Below the pieces are notes generated by a model. The model was not told where the DNA came from. It was given only the letters and a program-made list of their open reading frames with translations, and did no database searches. Positions 26,428-39,568 of a stretch of 64,000 bases of DNA are shown piece by piece. A program made the translations under genes and the position numbers. Source of the stretch: Kudoa neothunni (taxonomy: Eukaryota > Cnidaria); assembly GCA_964304625.1 (NCBI GenBank), contig OZ199840.1, positions 6,076,001 to 6,140,000 of the forward strand, read 5' to 3'. Within the stretch, counting starts at the first letter, position 1; each line of letters begins with the position of its first letter.

Positions 26428-26562
26428 ACTTTTCTCGTAATTGGATATAGTTGAATAAAGAAGTTTCAAATTTTGAATTTAGAAATTAAAGTCATTGTTA
26501 TTTTATGATTAGAAAAAAAAATTGGGGGAAATTTTGGAGCAGCGTTAAAGTTAATATTGTTA

Positions 26563-26806
26563 GTTAATTAAAAAGTGGTAAAATAGCCCGACTATAGCAA
26601 AACAATGAGTTACCAAATGTGAAAGATTGTAGGAAAAATTTGCACGATTCACTATTTGGTGTTGCTCCTTCAAGTCGAGCACGGATTCCAATATCATATT
26701 GTAAGATTTCACCATGAGGAACCATAAGAATTTGTTTTTCAGTTGACTCAATAATGGAACGATTATTTAATTCAAAAATATTATCACTAATATCACAATA
26801 TTTCAC
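26563..26806 (-). CDS. doubtful small open frame downstream of the MAGUK gene
   Basis: An open frame of about 80 codons has fairly protein-like composition (for example IESTEKQILMVPHGEILQYD) just beyond the stop of the DLG5-like gene on the same strand. No family is recognised and no convincing splice partners were found. It may be an exon of a separate gene or chance. Confidence 0.25.
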
Positions 26807-26953
26807 CGGACAATTATTCCCACAAAAGTTACTCTACAGGTGGACATGATATTTTTTTAGGTTCATTCACTCCTGTTTTTGTTTGTTTGGCGTACTTTTT
26901 CTAGAGAAACCAATTTATAGGTTTTTAATATAAAAACAATTAGATTTTTTATT

Positions 26954-29900
26954 CTATTTTACTATAGTAGAAAGTGGCAGGAGACATGGATGATTTTGTT
27001 CGGTTTTGATAGATTTTGAAATTATTTCCAACCATCGATTTTCTTTAATATCACTTGTCGAAATGTATACTTTTCCTGTAGTATAAATCAACGTGAAAAT
27101 TTCTGTTATAAGGAGAATAAAGTAGATACTTTTCTTGATTACAAACTCGCATTTGGAAAAGTACCGAGAGATTTGATCATTTGAGGAATTATTGTATAGA
27201 AGGGAATCATCGTCTACAGTCTCATCTTCTAGTCCTGAATATGTATTTCTCAGTAGGCTAAGAATGGGTATATAATAGAAATCACACAAATTATAAGATC
27301 TACTGGCAACAATCTTTCGAAAAATCAATAAACAAATGTATGGCTATAGCGTAGAATGGTTGTAGAAAAGCAAAATTATTCACGCCAGCTACTGCCAAGA
27401 GACGTTTATTCTGAGATAATGTTTTCAAATCAAATCAAACCACACTATCATTTAAATATCATACTTGATTGGCCAAATATTCAATAATAGAAGATTTTGA
27501 AAGGCACATCAAAGGGAAGTGTTGAAATTCATCCCCATTAATAGTTGTGAGGATTCTTTCGATAAAATTACCATCAAAATTGCAATGAATTATAACAGGT
27601 CTAAGGAAGGTTGCTAGAAGACAAAGTTAATTTTACTGGAAATCGGTTTTGATTCATCCTAAATAAAATCAGATAAAAAATACCCTTAATCCAATCTAAA
27701 CGTTGGTAAGGGTCGGACAAAACAGATTCGGCATTTAAAGATAGGTCGATATTTTGAAATCTTTTGATGGCTGAAGTTTTGTTTTTATAAATAGAAACAA
27801 TTCTATGTTACCAATGAATACAATGATCAACGGGAAGTTTTTACTCTTTTGGACTGGGAATACAGCCGATCGACTCAACAGATAAACTAAGGGGGTCCAA
27901 TTTTTCACAAAAATACAAACCAATCCTCCCCCTATATGCTGTGGAGGTGATATGTAGAATATCATCTTTAGAAATTGTCAAAAAATTTGTTTCCAATGTA
28001 TCGTCTAAAGGTCGAATATCGATTCCAGATCTTAAGAAAAATTTGGGAATTTTTTAAACCCCATGGTTAAACACATGATTACTTGACGTAAACATCATCA
28101 CCATCAAGCATTGTAGCACACTCGTATTCATCGATCATGTCAATATACACAATTTCTATTGGTTGGTTGTTAGGAATGCCGCTAAGAGTATGAGTAGCTT
28201 CTTCTAGGGTTGTATCTTCAAAAGAAATTGAATTCACCTAAATATACGTAAATTATTCTTAGATAACTTCTCTACTTAGGTTATTTATATTATAGAATAA
28301 AAAATACACTTATAATCTTGTATCCAGCCTTGAGACCGGAATTTTCCGCTCTACTTCCATTTTTTACACCCACAATGAAAATTCCATGGATATTTCCACC
28401 TCCTAATTTAACTCCAAGAATGCTACCGCATTCGTCAGATGGTTTGATGGTTATAGAAACTTTGGGTTTGTATCTAGATTGAAGGAAAAATCATTCTACA
28501 ACTTTAAAATTTTGGCAATACCTAAAATCATTTTCTACACATTCCGAGGAGAAATGGGATAAATATTTTGGGTCAATTCGGCCAATATGGTTTGTGCTTG
28601 TATGTTTGTTCATTGACTGACAACTAAATGACTTTCTGGTTAAGAGTGTTTGGCGTGAGGTCGAATTAGATATCGTGCTGGTTATCGCCGTTTGTTTATA
28701 TATGGAATCTATTTGTTTATCTTCCGCACTACAATAATTGTTTGTGATGAGTTGCCGGCGGACGTTTGTGTCACTGAATGTGCCTTCTTTGGAGCTACTC
28801 CCCAAAGATTTTCTGTTAGTTATTCTACCCTCACTGTTATTATTATTATCATCTAAAAAAAATTAATCAATTGATTCTAAATTCGTAGACTAGACCACTT
28901 TTCTCTCTGTTATTTTTTCGAGAATGTCTCCATAATTCAATTGACACTTCATTTTTGCCCTGTGAAAGGTTCAACAGATCAATGTTATTTTTTAAGGTTG
29001 TCATAGAAATGGGAATCCCGTTTATCTAAACCAAAACAACTTTAATTTAACAAACCCTAATTGAAAGGAGTACTTTTTTAATCAAATCATTTTTTCTAAT
29101 ATTGAGTTGCTTGACGCTTTCGTGTACATACAGGACATTACTGAACTTTAGATAGGAAAAGTGATTAAATTTATGGTGACTCAAAGTTAGATGGCAATGT
29201 TCGAATTTGCTGTCAAAATTATCTAATAAAATAGAACTAATAGTTAAAATTGGGAATAAATTAACAATATTTAATAAGGGCATAAAGTACAATTAAAAAG
29301 GAACCGAAACAGTTTTCGGTTCCTTTAACATTTGGCATTACTCTTTAAAGCAGGTGTTATTACAATCAATAAATATAAATTTATTTTTGTTGTCTTTGAA
29401 TAAAAAATTGATCTCATACCAATATACGATGTTTCCGATGAGAATACTTGGCCTTGAATAGAGGGAGAGGTGTTAGTGAGTGACGATCCAATGGTGGTAT
29501 CGTTGGTTGTGTCGATGATTATGTCGTTGGTGCTGCCGGATGGAGAGTATGAATCACGAAAATTTTTTCTTTGTTTCAATTTCGATATGATACCCATATA
29601 GCCCTCTTCATTGGATATTATGTTGCATATTCGATCTCGCTGGTCTCCACTTATTGGCGGTTCAGTCGAAGTGACTATGGTCAATCTAGTTAGCCAACAA
29701 AACAAAACGAAACAATCTACTCGATTGTAATTTGTCCGTTGATGACCAATATTCCTTAGGTTTTTGTTTTTTCCATGAAAATTGAAACTTAAAACTGTGT
29801 GGATCAAATTCTATGTGCGTAAACATTATTCAACTCAATTGTTGATGTGAGACAAAAAATTCACTTTTTTTTAATTTTTGTAACGCAGTTTGTTCGCTAT

Positions 29901-31048
29901 ATCGAAGTCATTATAATCTATCAAAGTAAAATACTTTAGGATGTTTTCTTGGTCCGTTGACATAGAGCTTTTATTTGGCAGAGTATGGGCGTGCCTCTCT
30001 TTTAAATTTTGAAGTGAACTTGGGCGCTAAAAAAATAAATCAATACTAGCTCAATTAACAACTTTAATTATACCACAGTGAATTCTGGATTTAGATACAA
30101 TCTTTTATTAAAAATTTCCGAGTTTCGATGCCTAAAATTTTTTATTGAAAGTCAGATTCAACAAAAAAACGAACATTGTATTTCTCCCCCCTTCATCCAT
30201 ATCTGATGAATTTTCTTTGGATAAGTTAACTTAAAACGTTACAACAATGAAAACTATGACAAAGAGGCTAAGTCTACTATCAGATGGTCGAGGAGAATTA
30301 ACGCCACATAACGACTGAGCCTCTTGGTTGGGTAATGTTGAGACACTTAGCACACTATTAGTAAAAAGTAATGGCATTCAATGTGGAATACTCAATATTC
30401 GGTTGGTTGTTTTGATTGGAATTTTCTTTGTTAAATTTAGAAACGGAGAAATTGGGATCAAGTGAAACAGTATCGTCAGCTAGATACCACAAATAATTAA
30501 TTATAGATTTTTGTGAATGAAAGTCACAAAAATACTATTTCGTTTCCTTTGAACAACCTAGGTTATATTGATTTCAATAATTGGTAAAATGTAAAATTTA
30601 CTAATGTAAGTTCTGATTCAGTGGCTATATAATGTAAGGCTTGAGTTAAGGTTTCAGCTGAGCACACTCTCACATCATTTAAGTAAATCAATTTATCATC
30701 AGGCCTAAATTTATCGGTAATAAAAAAATCTTAATAGTGCATGAATATGCGATGAATACTGCAATAAACCATAGGCCTTTCCCTCTGGTTTTACTTTGTT
30801 TATTGTGAAACAAGCCCCTGATTTAGGTCCATTACGATTGGGAGAACTTTTCAGATGAAATCCCCAGGTGTCGTTTTTTGTTTTTTTCTTTATTATAAAC
30901 GTGTGTATCTCATCCTATGTATGTGAGTTATTTTAAGCGATGCCGATTACAGTACAAAATGTTTTCGATAATCCTACTACTTATTTAAGTCTCTTACTTT
31001 GCCTGATTCAATTTTTTGAGACTTAAACTCTGAATTATCTTCATACAT
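26954..31048 (-). CDS. DLG5: DLG5-like MAGUK scaffold (three PDZ, SH3, GUK)
   Basis: Twenty-two minus-strand exons join in phase to 930 residues: 31048-30998, 30914-30760, 30704-30602, 30557-30536, 30479-30392, 30354-30278, 30214-30175, 30131-30074, 30026-29885, 29810-29721, 29674-29420, 29222-29074, 29025-28899, 28852-28522, 28473-28308, 28237-28083, 28030-27845, 27760-27684, 27613-27465, 27410-27334, 27302-27130, 27075-26954. PDZ1 (about 18-112) has TWGFHLKSSPNR and a PDDKLIYLN turn; PDZ2 (about 362-450) has IRKNDLIKKINGIPI; PDZ3 (about 563-665) has LGVKLGGGNIHGIFI. An SH3 (about 670-732; LTISKDDILHI, GCIPS) and a degenerate GUK domain (to 930; RPVII, FYYIPILSLL) follow. PDZ3-SH3-GUK best fits DLG5, a polarity and trafficking scaffold. 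Human DLG5 is about twice as long with four PDZ and an N-terminal coiled coil, absent here. The 31-bp intron (27303-27333) and exons 6-7 are least certain. Confidence 0.88.
29297..29326. repeat. perfect intronic hairpin
   Basis: AAAGGAACCGAAA and its exact complement TTTCGGTTCCTTT flank a 4-base CAGT loop inside the intron between exons 11 and 12 of the DLG5-like gene. It could be a small RNA structure, a transposon relic or a recombination relic. Confidence 0.7.
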
Positions 31049-32218
31049 ACTTAAGATCAGTTTATTTCTGATATGATGTTATTCGCTTATTGAATCTCAC
31101 GAACAGCTAATAAGATTGAAGGAATTAAGCTGATTGAAAACATCTTTCTAGCAAACACGTATTCGGAATTAGAATCTAATCAACACATTATAGTATATTA
31201 TATATTATTATAATTTAAAAATCACAACCAAATATTGTCCATCTCGCCAATTATAACGATGAAAAATCCTCATTAATTCCAATGGGTACTGTTTAGTCCC
31301 TCCTTTACCGATTAAATGAATCGGATATAATAATTGAATGATTAAATAAATGAATTTAATAGTTGCTTACTATATTTTAATTCTATAAGAAAATATTTAC
31401 CGCTAGAAATATTCAGTTTAAATGATTTTAATTGAAAAATATAAAATTTTATCATTAGTCAAGATTTTCACATAAATATAACTCATATAATAATGATCCA
31501 CATAATTACAAAATGTTATTTTTATATTGAGCTATTATTATTCTTGGTTTAAATCATTCCTAGTACGATTAACGAGAATTAATCTGATAATTTTTAAGCC
31601 ATTATTTTTCTATAATTTTTTCAGATTAATTCCACTAAATCAGCTCCAATTATGGATTGTTTCAGTTTATTACATTTCTCAAGAAAATATCATGATGTAT
31701 AAATTGGGAATTCTTTGTTTGGTAACCTCACCGATTTTTTGAGTATTAAAACGAAGTCATTTATTAATTGAAAATAAATTTTATATATAAATATGGCATA
31801 ATGGTTTATTTGTGTTATTATAAGATCATATAAAAACTTCCATCACATGGAACAATATAAAACGTGATTGGGAAATAATCATACTCGTATTTTAGCCTTA
31901 AATCGATAAACCGACTTGTTATCATCTGATTTTAATTCCTGTTATAGCTTTTACATTACACTTTTAATATGTTTAATCAAAACTTCTCTGGCAATTTCAA
32001 CCATTATAGAATTTAACCTAAGATATAAAACTACTGAAATCCGATTTAAACTTTTTTGTGTTAAAGACATTTGCTCTAACTTGAAATTAATTTGTTAAGT
32101 ACAACGAAAATTTTTCTTGTGCCAACATACCCGGCTTCTTCTAAGAGTGAGATTATTTATTTGGAAAAACTAAGCGAATAAAAATAACCTTTATCATACA
32201 ACAGACCCCTCGATTATA

Positions 32219-32616
32219 CAGTAGGCAACCGATAATACGTATTGAACTGCGTGCGTATTTATGTGAGGGTTGTGTTTTCTTTATTTTTCAGCATGGATAT
32301 TACACCTTTTGTTTAATTGGACTAAAAAACATTATTGTGATTATTCAGGCGAAAAATAATTCACAGTTTTTGTTTTAATCATATTTATTGATATAATATT
32401 TATATCCGTTTACATAGGGGTAAAATTTAGTGAATGGTCAGTTCTAACAAATTATAAATACTATTTTATTTCGTATTCATTTTTTAGTGCAATATGAATT
32501 TTTCTATTCGTTCATAAATTCAACCACCGTAATTAAAATATTTCCTTCGTTTCCAATAAAAACAATTTAACCTACGCGGTTTGGCCGAAAAAGTACGTAT
32601 TATCGGTTGCCTACTG
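32219..32616. mobile_element. pogo-type MITE, 398 bp
   Basis: The left end is CAGTAGGCAACCGATAATAC and the right end (minus strand) CAGTAGGCAACCGATAATAC, an identical 20-base inverted repeat. TA flanks the left side; the right flank reads CA, probably mutated. There is no coding sequence inside. The end resembles the one at 14089. Confidence 0.8.
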
Positions 32617-32779
32617 CAATATTGTTCTTTTGACGACAACGTTAATCGAAACAAGAAGTAATATCCTGCCCTCTTCGTTTGGATTTGGAGCCGACTTTAT
32701 TTATAATTAAAAATCGAAATCTCATAAACTTATAGTTGAAGCAGCTGCGGAAACACAAAGTTATCTACGCTTACCTCCA

Positions 32780-34865
32780 CAGTCAACAACGGTCACTGCG
32801 TAGTTGGATATTGCGAATTAATTTTAGACATCAGTAAATTTAACAATATCTCCAAATTAAAGTGTATTATCATTATTTGGTGATTTTTATATTAATATAA
32901 ATTATTCAGGATAAAATTTATTAAATAACAAAAATTGAACTAATAGTCAATAAAGAAAAACAGAAATATTTTTATAATTATAAATTTTATCCACATGTAC
33001 AAATTTATTAGTACTTTGGTTTCCTTACAAGATTACATGTTGTTATTTTAATTTGAGTAGATTCATTGATTTTAAACTATAATTGTTGGTCGATGTACGT
33101 AAATCCAAAAGCAACAATGATAACACATGAATGTATGCTTTTACTATTAGATTGTTTTAGGGTTAAATTAACTCTATTTTATTGCATAAAAAAGATAATA
33201 ATAAAAATACAGAATAAATTTATTCATTAGAGCAGAGTTTAATTGCCGATTAAATTAAAAAATATTTTTATTATATTTAATGTTATTGATGTAACTACGA
33301 CAAATGGATAATGTTAACAATGAGGATGACATTTAAATATTTTACATAGAATACTGTGAGCTTAATTACTAAATACAAATTGACTTCTTTGATGCATATA
33401 TCTCTGAGATCCTAAATCGATGATCAAATTGATGATAAAAAAAATATTAAAATGATGTGATAAAAAAATAACTCACGTATATAACACTTTTTTAAAATAA
33501 TCATACTTTATATTAATTTCGAAACATTACTAGGTTTTGTTTTTATGTCTGCGCAATCTAACGGCTGTGTGGAGCAGAATTTTTATTTTTATGTAACTCA
33601 GTATAATATTTATGTGGGAAAATAAAACTTTTATCGATTAATTAAATTATAAACAAATAGGGAAAAGATTGCAATAAGACATTAAACTCTCAATATGTTC
33701 ATTGATCATTATGATGAAAATAAGTATTTAGAAAAAGTAAAGTATTTCTATTTTACCCTTATTGGTTAAATTTATTATAGGTGTTATATTTTTTATTATA
33801 AATAACATATACATTGATACCATTATAATGTTGAAAACCGTTAAAAAAATTTATAAACTAAAACATCATTATTGATTATTGAAAATGATATTTAATTGTA
33901 AAAATTTTAAAATTTTAGTAGTGTAGTAAAAAACTTTCTTTAAATACTGAAAACCGACCTATAATTATATATGATAAGTATTAAAAAGCGAATAATATAT
34001 TGGAACAAATTGCATTTTGGGATTTAATCATCATATATTTTTTCTTCACAATTAAAAATGTTAATTTTTAACCCCATTTTTATAAAAATATTTTATTACG
34101 TTTTTCAACTGTAATAATATCTAATTGCATCTTTGTTAAAAAAATTTAAATGAGTATAAATATAACCGATTATATAAGATGAAATCATAAATTTCAAAAT
34201 TAAATTAAACGTAAAATAACAATTTCATTCCAAACACGCGCACACCCATGTATGTTATCATGGTTCTTACGTATATCTTTCGTATTTTCTTACCCAACCC
34301 AACTTTGGTAAATCCAAATCTTTTTATAATTTGATTCCAAAAATTAGATTTTAAAGAAAAATTTATCGAAAATTAATTCAGAAGGAACACCTTTCTATAT
34401 ACATAATGTCGATCGAGTTTGCTTTTAATTCTCAACTTATAAAGTTTTAATAAATCCAACAAGATTTTTATATCATTATTAATCAGTTAGATCACGGAAA
34501 CATATGAAATCATAGAATCTGGTTATTATTCTTATAAGAACAATCCATCTATTTCAAATAAAAATTCTCAATATGACGCAAATCCAAATGAAAATGACTA
34601 CATCACGTATGTATTTAACGCGGACACATTTTTAACTTAGACCCAAATGGATTGAATGGCTTCTACCCAGTGAGGGATGGGATATCTAAAATTGTAGAAT
34701 AAACATTGAAATGTACTTTTATAACAATTTTCCCAAAAAATAAATGTTGATTAGTTCGCTTAAAAGAAAATAAATGAGTTTTATTTGCATGCGCACGCAA
34801 ATAGGTGGATGTTGCGTACCTTCTTGGCATTCCCCCAAAAACTGCGCAATAACCATTGTTGACTG
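32780..34865. mobile_element. possible pogo-type element ends 2.1 kb apart
   Basis: CAGTCAACAACGGTCACTGC at 32780 and, on the minus strand, CAGTCAACAATGGTTATTGC ending at 34865 are inverted and nearly identical, with TA on the right flank. The interior has no transposase frame, so either the copy is heavily decayed or the two ends belong to different insertions. Confidence 0.5.
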
Positions 34866-35100
34866 TATATTATATTGAGACTCACATGATAAAATAATCT
34901 TACTATTTCTAGCGCTAATCTACTTTCAAAAAATTTCCACTACAAATTCACCACTTTATAAGCATGCGGAATGCTCCGTTATATTTTTGTAGTTAATTTT
35001 ATATTTTTTAAAGTATATTAAAAGACTCATTAAGTAGAATAAGTCTCTGTATAGGTAGAAGAGTTGTGCACACACGTGGACACCACAACTTTATATACAC

Positions 35101-35121
35101 GGATAGATAGATAGATAGATA
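35101..35121 (+). repeat. GATA microsatellite
   Basis: About five perfect GATA units. Confidence 0.8.
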
Positions 35122-35329
35122 AAACGTTATCATGCTCATAGTTCGAATCTATATAGCCGAAGGCATGGTTTTTCTAATATTTAAAAATATTCTTCAATTA
35201 TACTGATAATTTGCTAAATAATAATTATAACATTAGACTTTTAGTTCTGACTTAAAGCTGTATAACTGTCTCACTCACTATAATAACTTAGATAATGAAA
35301 AAAGGAGGTTTCTATCGTTATTTTATATA

Positions 35330-35371
35330 AAATCCAATATAATTTTGACTGACTAAAATTATATTGGATTT
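35330..35371. repeat. perfect 17-bp inverted repeat
   Basis: AAATCCAATATAATTTT and its exact complement flank the 8-base loop GACTGACT. It is non-coding. It may be the core of a tiny foldback element or a structured RNA. Confidence 0.75.
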
Positions 35372-37983
35372 ATTATTTTGCGAGAAATAAGAAATTTCAT
35401 ATAATAATTACGTCATGTAAAGTGGGAAGAATAACCCCTATCTAATCTATCATGGACGAATGTGTGAACATTGCTAGTTAATAATTATATCAAAACTTTC
35501 TGTCACTAAGTAAAAGCGCTGTGGCACTATATTAATACAGCGAGGTCTCTATATTGTGTAATTTAACGTTTACCTTCCATATTTCATTTAGTCTATTTAT
35601 TTAAGTATGTTATATGTTCGTAATTTTCTAGTGAAATCTATATTACAGTTTTTAATTAAATTCTAATCATATAAATATTAAAAAATAGAGAATTACGTAG
35701 GGTTCCGCTACTGCATCATTATTTTCTATATTTAAATCTCATAATCCTTGAATTGGACTTCTTCGACGTTCAGTTTAATTAAACTCTAATTAGGTTTTGG
35801 GTATTAAAGTAGAGTTATACAGTTTCATAAATAGATCAAATTAATATATTATTAAAAACCTATGATTGCGAAACATGTTACTTTCGAATTTGCAAGTCAA
35901 TTTTTAGCCTATAAACAATTAATTACAATTATAATTTCCATAAATATCATCGCAATTATACAAAACTTTACCTAATAAAAATAAAACATTTCTTTAAAAA
36001 TCCAGAAAGAACGGAATTTTAAATTTATGTACGTATTATAATAATGGTGTAACCATTTAAGACTAAAATTGGTAGAATGGGAGGGTAATGCTCCTTTACG
36101 TGGCATTTAATAAATTGAAAAATAAAGGAATTTTAATTAAATAAATATCTTTTTGATAAAATATTTTAAATTTATGATTAAAATAATGGTATTAATTAAA
36201 TCATAAGTGTGTTTCTATAACACAACAAAGACGAATTGCTTAATTTACTATCTGAAATTAACTGAGATGATACTCGTTTAAATTCTAAAACTAATATCTA
36301 AAATACAACAGTTATAACAAAGGTATCATCATGTAACGTCATTATGGAATATCATATATTTTTGGAATCTGTCGAATTTTATTGGATAAAATTATTCTCC
36401 TCACCTCAAATTGTAATTTTTTATTTTTAGTAATAATATCAGAACCTCCATGGAAATGATAATTTATTACAAAATACCAACTCATATTGTCTAGAAAAAA
36501 CTTCATCAATTTTATTGCAAGTACTATTCACACATTCTACGTCTTCGTAATTATACTTTTTTTAACATTTTCAGTATAATTATTTATCTTGCATTTTGTA
36601 AAACCCCCTTTAATGGAGTGTTTATATAAAATTCTGATATTTATACGTATTCGAAATTTAGAAAGAATCATAACCAATCAACTTATTATTATTTGACGAA
36701 GGTTCGATATCTGTAGCACGAGACAAGCTAAATTCTTATCAGTAGTCGTCTATGAAAGTTACTTAAAACGAATGATATCGCCTAAGCTTTCAAATTTAAT
36801 TCTAATCATTATGTGCAATAATCTTCTTACATAACAGTAAATAATCGAATATGAGTTATTTAATGCCACCGAAAAATAAATATTCCTATTTTGAATATTC
36901 TATTAAACCATAATCGAAAAAACCCGGTATATTCATTTTGCCGCTTAAAAGCTGTCTACAGTTACAAATCGAAAATTATCGATATCACTATTGACTCACA
37001 CTACATTTTAGCCATCTGAATGAACATTTCTTCAAATAATTTAATGAGATTTCAATTAATCATAATATCTGTTATAAAAAAATTTCATATTACGTCCACA
37101 AACAGGTTTTGACATTAACAGGTCTAATCCACTGACATAGGCGTGGGCGTATCCTCGACATTCAATAATATAACTTAACGTGCTACCATTCAGGGGTCAC
37201 TGATAATATAAGACTGATCATTTATTATGAATAGTTTTTTGTCGATCATATACATTTTAAACAGTTCCTCATCACTATTTAATAACATCGTCTCAAAGTA
37301 ATCAACGTTTTCCCATGGGGCATCGCGAGTTTGTGAAAGGGTTGAATCGAGCGGGGAAATTATTCTTGACTCTCATGAAATCTTGGTATTCGAATCGCTA
37401 CGAGCACTTACACATTTTGGAAATATATTTGATGCCCATCTTTTGCAGGATTAAAGTGCACACCTAATGACAATCAACAAAATAATCGCTTTCATTTTAC
37501 TGCGAGTTCCATAGGGAATCATTTAAGTGTTTATTTTGGAATTAATGCCGATTAGAAGTTGTTTACATATTAGGAATTAATCCACTCGATTATTAGTTAA
37601 TATTAATTCGAGCCTATTCTATTATTTAAGATAGAATTCCTTCGTTTGTGTAGTTTCTCCAATTATATCAATGTATCAATGTGATAAAGTTTTTTAAACA
37701 ATATTCCCACTCTAACTAACCAATCCTAAATATGCATGATACGATGTAATCATACTAAGCAGATTACTCTTAATCCCTTAAGATCACCTTATTTATAAGA
37801 TCAGTTAAAAGGTAGGTGGATAATCTAAGGATATTCAACAAATTTAACCTGTCTCATTAATATTTTTAGTTGCAAGCTAGTGCAACTTTGATAAGAAATG
37901 AGATAGGATTGTGTTCACGTGACTTTTCGCGCATATATCGTTATAATAAGTAAAATCTGCGCGAGGCGTGAACAGGTAAATTG

Positions 37984-38897
37984 ATGGAAGAAGCAATACG
38001 CGATCAAGTTGGTAATGTTCCCAAAGACAAAGTAATATTTATTCTATCAATTAAAATGTTATCATTTCGGTATGTTATCATTTTTGGCGTTAGGTCCTGG
38101 AACTTAATTTAATTTCATGCCCTCCAATCGACTTGAAACAACTTGAACCATATACCTCGTTATGTGCTCTAGCATTGTCTGATAATGATATAACTTCATT
38201 GGAGGATCTACCTGAGTTTAAAGAATTGATCACGGTATATAATTATGATATGACGTGTTTTTTATTTCAGTGTGATTGTTGTAATGTGTAGTTGGATCTG
38301 TCCGGAAACCGAATTGCAAACGGGTTCGAAGTTCTTAGCACCAAATGTAATCAGATAACCGGTCTCGATTTATCCAGAAATCCAATTGAAAATCTGGATG
38401 ATCTTAAGTGTTTATCAGATATAATTAATTTGGAAAGTCTCTGTTTGGAAGAATGTCCTGTTACCGACAATGCCAGCTATAGACCAACTATATTTTCAAT
38501 ATGTGAGAACCTGATTGCGTTGGATGGATTGGATGCGGATGGACACCCAGTAGATACGTCTGAGGAGGAATACGATGACGACGACGAAGATGAGGATGAC
38601 GATGAAGAGACGTCCACCAACTCTGACACTCGTCTAGAGGTTCTTCTTGGTGATGATATTCCTAGTGAGCTGGATGATAGCGAATTTCAGATGGATGATT
38701 CTGCTTTGAATGAAGCCCAATCGCTCAATGAAAGATCAACCACTTTGAATGAATCGGTTGTCGAGAATGATGTTGATTCAGCGGAAATGGCGTCATCATC
38801 GAAAGTCACATCGGAAGAAAGTGCTGAAAAACGTCCAATCTCAGATTCTATTGAGGGAGTTATTCATCCATCACCCACCAAAAAACCTAAAGTCTAA
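37984..38897 (+). CDS. ANP32: ANP32-family acidic leucine-rich nuclear phosphoprotein
   Basis: Three exons (37984-38031, 38094-38234, 38292-38897) give 264 residues. Leucine-rich repeats occupy about residues 15-150 (VLELNLISC, LCALALSDNDI, LITLDLSGNRI, ITGLDLSRNPI, LESLCLEECPVT), followed by the capping region ALDGLDADG. An acidic run EEEYDDDDEDEDDDEE (about 155-170) and a long acidic, Ser/Thr-rich tail follow, ending in a basic SPTKKPKV that looks like a nuclear localisation signal. ANP32 proteins act in the nucleus as histone chaperones, PP2A inhibitors and mRNA-export partners. Length and layout match the family. The start is the only upstream ATG whose exon joins in phase. Introns are 62 and 57 bp. 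Confidence 0.95.
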
Positions 38898-39251
38898 TGA
38901 ATCGCGCTACTCTGTTGTTGTGGACTAGAGTCAAGTGTTATAACAATATTGATTCATTATTATTGTAATGTGATGATGGGTTGGTTGTGTTTGGTTGATA
39001 TTTATGTGTGCGTTTTCGATTATTTTATGGGTTTATTTTGGTCAATATGCGGTAAATCGAGTTAACGACGAAACTCTTAACCAATGTCCATGCTCGGGAT
39101 CGTTTTATGGAGTTACGTAGGTGTGTTTTGGTTGGGTTGAATAGACGATCGTCCTTTAGAATGACTACTTAAATATTCCGCCCAAGTGGATTATTCTCCA
39201 TCCATATACCTAATTGATGCTTTTGAAGTCAGCGTTAATTTTGATAGAGAG
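38898..39251. other. short intergenic region
   Basis: This is the 3' UTR side of ANP32 and the promoter of the next gene. No feature can be singled out. Confidence 0.4.
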
Positions 39252-39568
39252 ATGAAACTATGTTTTCGAGCCAAATTATGTTTGATAGGTCAGATATTCG
39301 TTGTTTTGTTAGGAAATTGTAGCATTACGGCAATATCTAGTTCGACTCCGACTCCAGGTCCAGGTAGGCGTTAGCTCTTTTTACTGTGGTGATTCTATTG
39401 AGAGACGAACTGTCACTAATTTTAAACTGCTGTTTAGTACGATGTATGAGCAAACAAGCTAAGCAAATGATCAGTAGCGGTAGCGAGTCATTCTTAGCGT
39501 CTTCCATCAGCAAAGATAATACTGAGCTGAATAGTATCGATTTTATCGGTTATGATTTCGGTCAATGA
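39252..39568 (+). CDS. small predicted secreted protein, ATGA-overlapping the next gene
   Basis: Two exons (39252-39363, 39438-39568) join in phase 1 over a 74-bp intron to an 80-residue product. Residues 1-28 (MKLCFRAK then a hydrophobic LCLIGQIFVVLLG core) look like a signal peptide; the rest is Ser-rich and polar with no known domain. The TGA stop (39566-39568) overlaps the ATG (39565-39567) of the next predicted gene as ATGA. A longer open frame upstream of the ATG exists (from 39186), so the start is not certain. It could instead be a 5' leader frame of the downstream gene. Confidence 0.45.

Larger units (their letters stand above)
23868..26559. other. 2.7-kb non-genic region with transposon remains
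   Basis: It contains the pogo/Tigger element at 24915-25852 and a piggyBac-like end at 26385-26427. The rest is AT-rich with no gene model; a GC-richer patch near 24510-24580 is unexplained. Confidence 0.5.
31049..37983. other. 6.9-kb gene desert between divergent genes
   Basis: Very AT-rich. No exon chain was found; open frames at 31527-31742 and 31916-32098 look like chance. It holds the pogo-type MITE at 32219-32616, a possible second pogo-type pair at 32780/34865, a GATA microsatellite (35101-35121) and a perfect hairpin at 35330-35371. The two sides must contain the promoters of the DLG5-like gene and ANP32. Confidence 0.6.

Noticed and set aside
31527-32098. Two plus-strand frames in the gene desert
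   Set aside because: Composition of AT-rich background, no splice or family support.
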